Of a stretch of DNA of 15,660 nucleotides, positions 1 through 6,927 are shown one piece after another (position 1 is the stretch's first letter; every line of letters begins with the position of its first letter). Both the position numbers and the translations under genes were made by a program. A model generated the notes under the pieces. It saw only the letters and a list, made by a program, of their open reading frames with translations. It did no database searches and was not told the DNA's origin. The stretch is from assembly GCA_038916785.1 (NCBI GenBank), contig JBCLBO010000081.1, forward strand, positions 1 to 15,660. Reading direction: 5' to 3'. Source of the stretch: VFKU01 sp038916785 (GTDB taxonomy: Bacteria > Hydrogenedentota > Hydrogenedentia > Hydrogenedentales > GCA-2746185).

Positions 1-3
1 TGC

Positions 4-67
4 GACCCCTTCAGGGTCGGTATTGATGGTCGCAGTGTTCCGGGGGTGTCGCTCTGACCTGCCCCCG
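4..67. repeat. Twin-hairpin intergenic repeat at left edge
   Basis: Two hairpins follow one another. GACCC (4-8) pairs with GGGTC (14-18) around a 5-base loop, and CGGGGG (41-46) pairs with CCCCCG (62-67). TGCGACC (1-7) is also the reverse complement of GGTCGCA (29-35). The layout, a GACCC/GGGTC hairpin followed by CGGGGGT..CCCCCG and then a short CTATTTTCTGG-like tail, resembles dispersed non-coding repeats I associate with planctomycete and acidobacterial genomes. That link is from memory and the element is cut by the window edge. Confidence 0.4.
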
Positions 68-280
68 CCTATTTTCTGGCAACTCTTCGAGCTACTTTCG
101 GGCAGCGATATTCTTTGAAGCACGCTCAAGATGTCGCCAAGTCATTTCTGGTCTTAGCGTCTTTGTGATCTTCGTGGTGGATAATCGTTCAATGCAACCA
201 GTCTTCAATCGCGAAATCCCAGATCCTGTTGCACTCTTGAATCAAATTTCGCGCCTCCCGACGTTCCGGTCAATCGAATC

Positions 281-407
281 ACCCTTGATTCGCGCCCGCG
301 TCTTCGCACGCGATCATCCAACGTTCTCGCGTCACTGCACAATTCTGTCACCCTTCGTTTCCCGGCACGCTCTTGGCCGTACGCACGTTGACCCTTGATT
401 CGCGCCC
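281..407. repeat. 17-bp direct repeat pair, 110 bp apart
   Basis: The sequence ACCCTTGATTCGCGCCC occurs exactly at 281-297 and again at 391-407. A degenerate relative (TTGAATC...TTTCGCGCC) lies near 236-254. The spacing is 110 bp. No gene overlaps it convincingly, so it may be decayed repeat DNA or a remnant of local duplication. Confidence 0.6.
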
Positions 408-539
408 ATTCCTTCCGGCGGTTCCGCGTTGGTGCCCTGTCGCACCCGGCCGGTGCAACAAGCCGTGACTAGATATAGGGACATGCGCGGCGTGGTGGCG
501 TTGTACAGGTCCGCGGAGAGTGCGGTACCCCAGGATCAG

Positions 540-556
540 GAATTCAGCGGCTTGTC
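540..556. repeat. Left copy of 17-bp direct repeat (lpd 3' end)
   Basis: GAATTCAGCGGCTTGTC here is identical to 1143-1159, which is the last coding stretch of lpd on the minus strand (Asp-Lys-Pro-Leu-Asn-Ser). Read on the minus strand, this copy also encodes DKPLNS followed at once by a stop (TCC TGA, against TCG TAA in lpd). The two copies bracket the AT-richer segment with the small membrane gene. This fits a site-specific insertion at the 3' end of lpd, or a partial duplication of that end. Confidence 0.6.
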
Positions 557-596
557 TCCGTTAAAGTGCGCTTAGAAAAGTCTTTCAAAGAGACGG

Positions 597-625
597 TTGA
601 AGTGCTTTCGAAATTCACGTATAGT
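597..625 (+). promoter_or_regulatory. Candidate sigma70-type promoter for the small membrane gene
   Basis: TTGAAG (597-602) is separated by exactly 17 bp from TATAGT (620-625). The predicted start site near 632 would give a leader of about 100 nt before the ATG at 731. The leader includes a weak inverted repeat TTCAAC/GTTGAA near 681-706. Only sequence match supports it. Confidence 0.4.
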
Positions 626-730
626 TTCATGAGGCTTTGGTGCAAGGCTTCCGGATGTGGGCTATGAAGCTAGAATTTCAGTTCAACAGTGTCTTGTTAG
701 GTTGAAGCTCTAATCATAAGGTTCCGTCAA

Positions 731-1108
731 ATGAGCACAGACGAAGATCGTCGAGAACAGTGGTTAAAGGATTCCCAATTTTTTCGGGATGTGCAGAATT
801 ACAACAGTACAATCACAACAATAGGCTATGCGACTTTTTTTGCTACTCTCTTCTTCTTGCATGACGGAACGGAAAGCCCGTTACTTTTTTTGGCAACACT
901 GTTTATCGTGGTTTCCGCGAGTATATTCGCAGGCTACGAGATAGTCAATAACATTACATTCGCTCTTCAGACCCGAAAGGCGGGAAAGATAGACAATTGC
1001 TTTTTCAGGTACTGGGCCTATTTTTTCATCCCGTCATTGCTGTTCGGTGTTGCTGGTATAGCTCTGCTTATGTGCCTTCTTCTGCAACGTTCTTTTACCT
1101 GGATGTAG
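731..1108 (+). CDS. Small hypothetical membrane protein, three predicted helices
   Basis: I do not recognise this 125-residue protein. It has a charged N-terminus (residues 1-26, rich in Asp, Glu, Arg) and then three hydrophobic segments near 27-43, 49-72 and 94-118. A polar loop with Arg-Lys-Ala-Gly-Lys-Ile-Asp sits near 82-88 and the tail is short. An integral inner-membrane protein is likely, with no visible enzymatic motif. The ATG has a weak AAGG about 9 nt upstream. Base composition is unlike the neighbours: T-runs and codons such as ATT, TTT, AAT and ACA are frequent, while the suc genes nearly always use G or C in third positions. With the flanking 17-bp repeats (540-556, 1143-1159) this suggests acquired DNA. 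It converges on lpd with only about 30 nt between stops and no clear terminator. Confidence 0.7.
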   Translation: MSTDEDRREQWLKDSQFFRDVQNYNSTITTIGYATFFATLFFLHDGTESPLLFLATLFIVVSASIFAGYEIVNNITFALQTRKAGKIDNCFFRYWAYFFIPSLLFGVAGIALLMCLLLQRSFTWM

Positions 1109-1139
1109 TCGCGCCCAAGTAGACGGAAAAACGCCCCCT

Positions 1140-2528
1140 TTACGAATTCAGCGGCTTGTCATAGGCGGCGAGCGCCGCTTCTTTGACGATCTCGGCCAGG
1201 CTGGGGTGGGCGTGGCTGGTGCGCGCAATGTCTTCGGCGGTGGCGCCGAAGTTTATGGCGGCGGCCGCTTCGGCGATGAGGTCTCCCGCCTGCACGCCGA
1301 GGATATGCACGCCGAGGATGCGGCCGGTGTCCTTGTGCGCGAGGATTTTTACGAAACCCTCGGTTTCGTCGAGGGCCTTCGCGCGGCCGTTGGCGAAGTA
1401 GATCGCCTTGCCGACTTTGTAGGGCACGCCGGCGCTGGCGAGTTCTTCTTCAGTGCGGCCGACGGACGCCGCTTCGGGATGCGTGTAGACGACGCCGGGG
1501 ATCGCGTCGTAGTTCACGTGGCCGAATCCGCTGACGATGGCCTCGACGCAGGCCGCGCCTTCCTCTTCGGCCTTGTGCGCGAGCATCGGGCCGCGAACGA
1601 GATCGCCGATGGCATAGACGCCGGCTGCGGAGGTCGCCCAGTGATCATCCACGGGGATGCGCCCGCCCTTGTCGAGTTCGATGCGCAGGGTATCGAGACC
1701 GAGCCCTTGCGTGTTTGGTCGGCGTCCGACGCAGAGCAGCACGCGATCGCAGACGACCGGTTCCGCGCCCTCGATCTCGACCGCGCATTGCGCGCCGTTG
1801 ACCTGTGCGCCGGTGACTTGGGTGCCGAGGCGAAACTCGATGCCTTGCTTCCTGAAAATTTTCTGCGCGTCGCGGCTGAGTTCGCGGTCCATGCCGGGCA
1901 GGATGCGATCGAGATATTCGAGCACGGTCACCTTCGCGCCCAGGCGCGCCCAGACCGAGCCGAGCTCGAGGCCGATGTACCCCGCGCCGATGACAACCAG
2001 GTGCGCAGGCACTTCCGGCCAGGCCAGCGCCTCCGTGCTGCCGCCGATGCGATCGCCGTCGGGCGTAACGCCGGGGAGCGGGGCGGGGATGCTGCCCGTC
2101 GCGAGCACGATGTGCTTGGCCGTGAGAATGACGTTATCGACGCCTTCGACGCGGACCGTGCCCGGACCATCGAGGCGGCCGCGGCCGTTGTAGCGCGTGA
2201 CGCCGTACTTCTTGAAGAGCGAGGCGACGCCGCGCGTGAGTGAGCCGACGATCTTTTCCTTGCGCTTCATCATCACGTCAAGATCGAAGGAAACTTCACC
2301 GGCTTGCACGCCGTGAACGGCGAGGCCGTGCTTCGCGGCGTGGTAGCGATGCGTCGATTCGAGCAGCGCCTTGCTCGGGATGCACCCCACGCGCAGGCAA
2401 GTGCCGCCGAGTTCCGCGTTCTCCTCGACACACGCGGCGTTCAGCCCGGACTGCGCGGCGCGGATCGCGGCGATGTAGCCGCCGGGCCCGGCGCCGATGA
2501 CAACCAAGTCGTGTTGTGGGTTTGCCAA
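1140..2528 (-). CDS. lpd: Dihydrolipoyl dehydrogenase (E3)
   Basis: FAD-dependent E3 that reoxidises dihydrolipoyl groups and passes electrons to NAD+. Here it probably serves the 2-oxoglutarate dehydrogenase complex encoded just upstream. I start it at TTG 2528 (462 aa) because GGAG lies 6 nt upstream and the gap to sucB is then 17 nt. An earlier ATG at 2585 would add 19 unconserved residues, overlap sucB and lack this site. Visible motifs are an N-terminal FAD loop GAGPGG (residues 12-17), the redox disulfide GGTCxxxxC (Cys44, Cys49) in the usual GGTC-VGCIPSKALL context, the NAD-binding GAGYIG in mid protein, the second FAD motif AIGD, and the C-terminal catalytic HP....E (His441, Glu446). 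Length is normal for the family. The last six codons are duplicated at 540-556. Lpd could also serve other 2-oxo-acid complexes or the glycine cleavage system. Confidence 0.95.
   Translation of the reverse strand: MANPQHDLVVIGAGPGGYIAAIRAAQSGLNAACVEENAELGGTCLRVGCIPSKALLESTHRYHAAKHGLAVHGVQAGEVSFDLDVMMKRKEKIVGSLTRGVASLFKKYGVTRYNGRGRLDGPGTVRVEGVDNVILTAKHIVLATGSIPAPLPGVTPDGDRIGGSTEALAWPEVPAHLVVIGAGYIGLELGSVWARLGAKVTVLEYLDRILPGMDRELSRDAQKIFRKQGIEFRLGTQVTGAQVNGAQCAVEIEGAEPVVCDRVLLCVGRRPNTQGLGLDTLRIELDKGGRIPVDDHWATSAAGVYAIGDLVRGPMLAHKAEEEGAACVEAIVSGFGHVNYDAIPGVVYTHPEAASVGRTEEELASAGVPYKVGKAIYFANGRAKALDETEGFVKILAHKDTGRILGVHILGVQAGDLIAEAAAAINFGATAEDIARTSHAHPSLAEIVKEAALAAYDKPLNS
1143..1159. repeat. Right copy of 17-bp direct repeat, inside lpd 3' end
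   Basis: This is the exact match to 540-556. It lies within the last six sense codons of lpd. If the repeats mark an insertion, the inserted unit would be about 603 bp (one repeat plus 557-1142) and would carry the membrane gene, leaving lpd with an intact reading frame and stop. Confidence 0.6.
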
Positions 2529-2545
2529 TGGATGCTCCGGCGCGA

Positions 2546-3760
2546 TCAGACTTCGACGAGAATGCGCGCGGGGTCCTCGATGCATTCCTTGACGCGCACG
2601 AGGAAGCCGACCGCCTCGCGGCCGTCAACGATGCGGTGGTCATACGTGAGCGCGAGGTACATCATCGGCCGCGCGACAACGGCGCCGTCCACGACGATCG
2701 CGCGCTCCTTGATCGCGTGCATGCCGAGGATCGCGCTCTGCGGCGGATTCACGATCGGCGTCGACATGAGCGATCCGAAGATGCCGCCGTTGGTGATCGT
2801 GAAGGTGCCGCCGCTGAGCTCGTCGGGACTCAGCTTGCCATCGCGCGCGCGCTTGCCCAGGTCGGCGATCACGCGCTCGATTTCGGCGAAGCTCAGGCGC
2901 TCTGCCCCGCGCAGCACAGGCACGACGAGGCCCTTCTTGCCGCTCACCGCGATGCCGATGTCGAAGTAGTTTTTGTAAACGACGTCCTGCCCGCGGATTT
3001 CAGCGTTGGTCGCGGGGAATTGTTTGAGCGCCTCGATCGCCGCCTTCACGAAGAAGGACATGAACCCGAGTTTGATGCCGTATTTCTCTTCGTATTGCTG
3101 CTTGTATCGGTTGCGCATCGCCATGACGGCGGACATGTCACATTCGTTAAAGGTCGTAAGCAGCGCCATGTTTTGCTGCGCGCGCAATAATACTTCGGCG
3201 GCGGCGCGGCGCAGCGGGGTCATCCGCACGATTTCCTCTTCGCGCGCGCCGGCGGGCTTTTCGGCGGCGGGCGCTGGAGTGGCCACGGCGCGCGGCTCCG
3301 CGGCGGCGTGCTTGACGGCGTCGTCCTTGAGTACGCGTCCTCCAGGTCCGCTGGGAACGATGTCGTCCGCGCGCAGGCCCCTTTCGGCGATGACGCGCTG
3401 GGCGGAGGGCATGACGAAGGGGGGAGGGAGCGGCGATGTCACCTTCGCCGATTCGGAGGCGATCGCGACCGCCGCCGCGGCGAGCACGGGTGCGGCGGCC
3501 TTCGGCGCTCCCGCGGAAGCGACGCCGGCCACCATGAACCCGACGACTTCGCCGATTGACGCGGCCGTGCCGGTGGGCTTGAGGATTTGCGTGAGCGTGC
3601 CCGCGACGGGCGCGGAGATTTCAACGGTGGCCTTGTCGGACTCGATCTCGACGATGGGGTCGTCCTTCTCGACGCGATCGCCGGGCTTCTTGAGCCAGGT
3701 GCCGATCTCGACTTCAGTGATCGATTCGCCGACGGCGGGAACTTTTAGCTCAATGGACAT
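2546..3760 (-). CDS. sucB: Dihydrolipoyllysine-residue succinyltransferase (E2 of 2-oxoglutarate dehydrogenase)
   Basis: Core E2 of the 2-oxoglutarate dehydrogenase complex. Its lipoyl arm carries the succinyl group from E1 to CoA. The 404 residues show one lipoyl domain (1-77) with the lipoylation site EIESDKATVE (Lys43), an Ala/Pro-rich linker, a peripheral-subunit-binding domain (about 116-152, with a DDIVPSGPGGRVLKDD-type core), a second linker, and the acyltransferase domain (about 178-404) with DHRIVDG (His375, Asp379). The N-terminus MSIELKVPAVGESITE is the classical SucB type, which argues against a pyruvate or branched-chain E2. The ATG has AAGGAG 9 nt upstream (3770-3775). It lies downstream of sucA across a repeat-containing gap and 17 nt upstream of lpd. 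Confidence 0.95.
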   Translation of the reverse strand: MSIELKVPAVGESITEVEIGTWLKKPGDRVEKDDPIVEIESDKATVEISAPVAGTLTQILKPTGTAASIGEVVGFMVAGVASAGAPKAAAPVLAAAAVAIASESAKVTSPLPPPFVMPSAQRVIAERGLRADDIVPSGPGGRVLKDDAVKHAAAEPRAVATPAPAAEKPAGAREEEIVRMTPLRRAAAEVLLRAQQNMALLTTFNECDMSAVMAMRNRYKQQYEEKYGIKLGFMSFFVKAAIEALKQFPATNAEIRGQDVVYKNYFDIGIAVSGKKGLVVPVLRGAERLSFAEIERVIADLGKRARDGKLSPDELSGGTFTITNGGIFGSLMSTPIVNPPQSAILGMHAIKERAIVVDGAVVARPMMYLALTYDHRIVDGREAVGFLVRVKECIEDPARILVEV

Positions 3761-3810
3761 GATTGCAGGCTCCTTGCGGCGATGAGTGGGGAGATCGCGG
3801 GTGGAACGGG

Positions 3811-3904
3811 ATTGCTTCGTCGCAACCGCGCTCCTCGCAATGACGCGAAGGACAACCGCGCTCCTCGCAATGACGCGAAGGACAACCGCGCGCCTCGCGA
3901 TGAC
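3811..3904. repeat. Dispersed repeat with 30-bp tandem units in the sucA-sucB gap
   Basis: A 30-bp unit beginning AACCGCGCTCCTCGCAATGA is present at 3824-3853 and again identically at 3854-3883, with a third partial, diverged copy at 3884-3904. It is preceded by ATTGCTTCGTCGC (3811-3823). On the minus strand this reads GTCATTGCGAGGAGCG...GCGACGAAGCAAT, a well-known kind of dispersed intergenic repeat in environmental and host-associated bacteria. In translation it gives the spurious HCEER...DEAI peptides often annotated as hypothetical proteins. It occupies over half of the 168-nt gap and would be transcribed with the operon. Confidence 0.8.
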
Positions 3905-3928
3905 AGGTGGGGAATTGTGACGGGCATC

Positions 3929-6772
3929 TCAGTACCAAGAGGTCCGTTGGGTTCCGAAGGCTACGGATATGATCGACTTCTGCTCGTTTCGGTGGCTGTG
4001 GGCGGAGCCGGTGGCGGGGCTGGCGGAGGCGGGGCGGCTGGCGGCGGTGAAGGGGAAGCGGCCGAAGAGGCGCTCGCCGAATTTTCCCTTCATGCGCCGC
4101 CACGCGCCCATATTCTCCGGCTCCTCTTGTACCCACAGGACCGGCGTGTCCGTCTCGTACTTCTCGAGCACCGCGTTCAGGTCCGCCGGGTGCAGGGGAT
4201 ACAGTTGCTCGATGCGGATGATCGCGACGTCCTCGCGCTTCTGCTCGCGGCGCTCGGCGTCGAGGTCGTAATACATCTTGCCGGCGCAGAGCAGAATGCG
4301 CTTGATGCCGCGCACGGTCCCGCTCGGATCGGGAATGATGCGCTGAAAGCGGCCGGACGCGAGATCGTCGAGCGGCGAGATGCAGGCCGGGTTGCGCAGG
4401 AGGCTCTTCGGCGTCATCACCACGAGCGGCTTGCGCCACGGCCGGCGCACTTGGCGGCGCAGCAGGTGGTACATCTGCGCAGGGGTGGACGGCACGCAGA
4501 CCTGAAAATTGTCTTCGGCCGCGAGCGAGAGGAAGCGCTCGATGCGCGCGGTGGAATGTTCGGGGCCCATGCCTTCGAAGCCGTGCGGCAGCAGCAAGGT
4601 GATTCCGCTCAGACTACGCCACTTGTCTTCGGCGGTGGTGATGAACTGATCGATAATCACCTGCGCGACGTTCACGAAGTCGCCGAATTGCGCCTCCCAC
4701 AGGACCAGGCCGTCGGGGCAGGCGAGACTGTAGCCGTATTCGAAGCCGAGCACGGCGGTCTCGGTGAGCGGGCTGTTTGCGATGGTCACCGGCGCTTGGT
4801 CCGGCGCGAGATGTTGCAGCGGCATGTGGCGCTGACCGGTCTGGAAGTCGTGGAGCATCGCGTGCCGGTGGCTGAAGGTGCCGCGCTCGCAATCCTGTCC
4901 AGTCATGCGCACGCGCGCGCCTTCGGTGGCCAGAGTCGCGAAGCCGAGCGCTTCGGCGGCGGACCAATCCAGCGGCCGCAGGTCTGCCGCCATTTCGAGG
5001 CGCTGCTCGAAAAGTTTTTCCAGCTTCGGATGAATCTTGAAACCTTCGGGCACGGCGCAAAGGCGCTCGAGCAGATGCTGCAAGCGCGCTTTGTCTACGC
5101 CCGTGTCGACGTCCGGCGCGGACTTGTCGGGCCCGCCGCGGTAGTTACTCCACAGGCCGCGCAGGACGGAGGCCGGGCGCAACTGCGGCTTGGAGCGCGC
5201 CTCGGCGAGTGCGATTTCCAAGAGTTCGCGGCGTTCCTGGGCGATGCGTTCGCCGTCCTCGAGCGTGACCCCGCCGGTGCTGACGAGGCGGTCGAGGTAA
5301 TTCTCGCGCACGGAGCGCCGCTGCGCGATCTCGCGGTAGAGCAGCGGCTGCGTGAACGCCGGCTCGTCGCCTTCGTTGTGGCCCCGCTTGCGATAGCAAT
5401 ACATGTCGATGACGACGTCGCGCTTAAACTGCTTGCGGAATTCCATCGCCAGGTTCACGACCTGCGCGACCGCCTCCGGGTCCTCGCCGTCGACGTGGAA
5501 GATGGGGCTCATCAGCATGCGCGCGACGTCCGTGCAGTAGTGCGTCGAACAATACTGCGCCGGGTTGGTCGTGAATCCGATCTGGTTGTTCACCACGATG
5601 TGCAGCGTGCCGCCGGTCGTGTAGGCCTGCAACTGGCTCAGGTTGAGCGTTTCCTGGATGATGCCCTCGCCGGCGAAGGCGCAGTCGCCGTGAATGAGGA
5701 TGCACATGCCGCGCTCGTGGAGTTCATCGCCGCCGCGATCCTGCCAGCAGCGCATGCGGCCAAGAGCGACCGGGTTTACGAATTCGAGGTGGCTCGGGTT
5801 GAAGCAGAGCGCGAGGTGGACCTTGCGGCCCTGCGCGGTCTGCCATTCCTTGTGATAGCCGAGGTGGTATTTCACGTCGCCGCCCCCGAGGAAGGACTCG
5901 GGGTCTTTGTCATCGTACTCGCGGAAGATCTGCGCGGGATCCTTGCCCATGATGTTCGCCAGGATATTCAGCCGGCCGCGGTGGGCCATGCCGAAGACGA
6001 TTTCCTCGACATGTTGTTCGCCGGCCCGCTCGATGCACAATTCCAGCAGGGGCACGAGACTCTCCGCGCCCTCAAGGGAGAAACTCTTCGCGCCCGGGAA
6101 TTTTTTCTGGATGAACTCTTCAAAGATCGAGGCGTCGGTCAGGCGCGTGAGGATGCGTAGCTGTTGCGTGCGCTCGAGGCTCAGCCGGTTCTCGGTGCTT
6201 TCCATCCAGCTTTGCAGCCAATCGCGGGTCTCGAGGTCGTCGATGTGCATGAATTGCACGCCGATCGAGCGGCAATACGTGTTCTGCAGGCGGACGGTGA
6301 GTTCGCGCAGCGTGAGATTCTCGCCCCCGGCGATCGATTGAGCCGCAAATTTCCGGTCGAAGTCCGCCGTGGTGAAGCCGTAGTACGTCGGGTCGAGCTC
6401 GGGCAACTCGACGGCCGGAGAACCCACCGCGCCGCTGCACGCCATGAGGTGGCCCCGCACGCGGTAGTTGCGGATGAGCATGTCGACTTTGTGCTGCAGC
6501 GCGCCGGCGTCTTGCCGGATTGCCGCGTGTCCGCCATTCGCCGAGTGCCCATTGGCTGCGCGGCCATTGGTCTGCGCGGGATTGAAGATGGACGCAGGGC
6601 GGAACGAGGGGCCGAGCTTGACCGGCGCGCCGTTCGTGGAGCCGCCATCGAGCGATGCGAAGTACTGCGCCCATTCGCCGGAGACGGACGAGGGATCGCT
6701 GAGGAATTCCTCGTAGAGTTCTTCGACAAACGCGAGACTGTGCCCGCTAGGATGAGGCCCCTCGGTATTCAT
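3929..6772 (-). CDS. sucA: 2-oxoglutarate dehydrogenase E1 component
   Basis: Thiamine-diphosphate-dependent decarboxylase that starts the 2-oxoglutarate dehydrogenase reaction and succinylates the E2 lipoyl arm. At 947 residues it has normal length. In order: an N-terminal E2-binding segment (about 10-40, LAFVEELYEEFL type), a low-complexity Asn/Gly/Ala linker (45-85), the FSLEGAES block (231-238), GMAHRGRLN (261-269, with the substrate-site His264), NPSHLE (325-330), the ThDP/Mg motif GD...NN (Gly362 to Asn395-396), and HVDGEDPE (426-433). The C-terminal half has the transketolase-like pyrimidine-binding region and ends in the family-typical GRPASASPA-like stretch, followed by about 25 less conserved residues. 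ATG 6772 is chosen because an in-frame extension is not available, though no clear ribosome binding site precedes it. It is separated by 155 nt from sucD. Confidence 0.96.
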   Translation of the reverse strand: MNTEGPHPSGHSLAFVEELYEEFLSDPSSVSGEWAQYFASLDGGSTNGAPVKLGPSFRPASIFNPAQTNGRAANGHSANGGHAAIRQDAGALQHKVDMLIRNYRVRGHLMACSGAVGSPAVELPELDPTYYGFTTADFDRKFAAQSIAGGENLTLRELTVRLQNTYCRSIGVQFMHIDDLETRDWLQSWMESTENRLSLERTQQLRILTRLTDASIFEEFIQKKFPGAKSFSLEGAESLVPLLELCIERAGEQHVEEIVFGMAHRGRLNILANIMGKDPAQIFREYDDKDPESFLGGGDVKYHLGYHKEWQTAQGRKVHLALCFNPSHLEFVNPVALGRMRCWQDRGGDELHERGMCILIHGDCAFAGEGIIQETLNLSQLQAYTTGGTLHIVVNNQIGFTTNPAQYCSTHYCTDVARMLMSPIFHVDGEDPEAVAQVVNLAMEFRKQFKRDVVIDMYCYRKRGHNEGDEPAFTQPLLYREIAQRRSVRENYLDRLVSTGGVTLEDGERIAQERRELLEIALAEARSKPQLRPASVLRGLWSNYRGGPDKSAPDVDTGVDKARLQHLLERLCAVPEGFKIHPKLEKLFEQRLEMAADLRPLDWSAAEALGFATLATEGARVRMTGQDCERGTFSHRHAMLHDFQTGQRHMPLQHLAPDQAPVTIANSPLTETAVLGFEYGYSLACPDGLVLWEAQFGDFVNVAQVIIDQFITTAEDKWRSLSGITLLLPHGFEGMGPEHSTARIERFLSLAAEDNFQVCVPSTPAQMYHLLRRQVRRPWRKPLVVMTPKSLLRNPACISPLDDLASGRFQRIIPDPSGTVRGIKRILLCAGKMYYDLDAERREQKREDVAIIRIEQLYPLHPADLNAVLEKYETDTPVLWVQEEPENMGAWRRMKGKFGERLFGRFPFTAASRPASASPATGSAHSHRNEQKSIISVAFGTQRTSWY

Positions 6773-6823
6773 CGAGCCATGACAATCCGTCTGGCGCCGG
6801 TGGAGACGGCGGCGCGCGCGTAG

Positions 6824-6846
6824 GGCCGGGCCCCTGAATCCCGGCC
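6824..6846. other. GC-rich hairpin in the sucD-sucA gap
   Basis: GGCCGGG (6824-6830) pairs with CCCGGCC (6840-6846) around a 9-base loop. No T-tract follows on either strand, so it is not a standard terminator. It lies in the transcribed gap upstream of sucA and could affect read-through, mRNA processing or stability. Function is unknown. Confidence 0.45.
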
Positions 6847-6847
6847 A

Positions 6848-6924
6848 GTGACAAGTAGTACGGCTATATTCTATAGAAGCGAGAGGAGAAATTCATGTGT
6901 CAAGAGAATACTTTAAGCGTGTAA
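6848..6924 (+). other. Candidate antisense leader-like mini-ORF
   Basis: On the plus strand, GTGACA (6848-6853) and TATAGA (6872-6877) are 18 bp apart. AGAGGAG (6882-6888) follows and lies 6 nt before ATG 6895. The frame encodes nine residues (MCQENTLSV) and stops at 6924. The ribosome binding site is among the best in the window, yet the frame is tiny and antisense to the suc operon gap. It may be chance, a short peptide gene or a remnant. The same patch on the minus strand has TTGACA (6903-6898) but no well-spaced -10. Confidence 0.2.
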
Positions 6925-6927
6925 GGA

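Larger units (their letters stand above)
1..730. other. Non-coding left flank with repeat debris
   Basis: I see no convincing gene here. A 77-codon open frame on the plus strand (165-398) has no ribosome binding site, no recognisable motif and low-complexity, Arg/Pro-rich translation, so I do not call it. The stretch holds a pair of hairpins at the left edge (4-67), a fragment resembling a dispersed repeat arm (about 153-182), a 17-bp direct repeat (281-297 and 391-407), a short hairpin GCACC/GGTGC near 451-465, a 17-bp copy of the lpd 3' end (540-556), and a possible promoter (597-625) for the small membrane gene that follows. Confidence 0.6.

Noticed and set aside
165..398. 77-codon open frame in the left flank
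   Set aside because: No Shine-Dalgarno, no domain, and it overlaps a repeat arm and both 17-bp direct repeat regions.
680..702. Integron attC-like site (GTTCAAC and GTTAGGT) upstream of the small membrane gene
   Set aside because: The two core-like motifs are only 9 bp apart with no room for the inner L boxes, and no second site is seen downstream of the gene.
1109..1139. Terminator between the small membrane gene and lpd
   Set aside because: GGGGGCGTTTTT is present on the minus strand after lpd, but I find no stem that would form a hairpin before the T-run.
1206..2243. Plus-strand open frame (345 codons) opposite lpd
   Set aside because: Antisense shadow of lpd caused by GC-rich codon use. 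No ribosome binding site and no recognisable domain.
3811..3904. CRISPR array
   Set aside because: The 30-bp units are directly adjacent with no spacers, and the sequence matches a known kind of dispersed intergenic repeat.
3782..6160. Very long plus-strand open frame (792 codons) opposite sucA
   Set aside because: It is the antisense shadow of a GC-rich gene. sucA on the minus strand has complete family motifs, while the plus frame gives compositionally biased protein with no motif.
6870..6903. Internal minus-strand promoter for sucA (TTGACA with TATAGA)
   Set aside because: The -35 is perfect but the spacing is 22 bp, and no alternative -10 lies at 16-19 bp.
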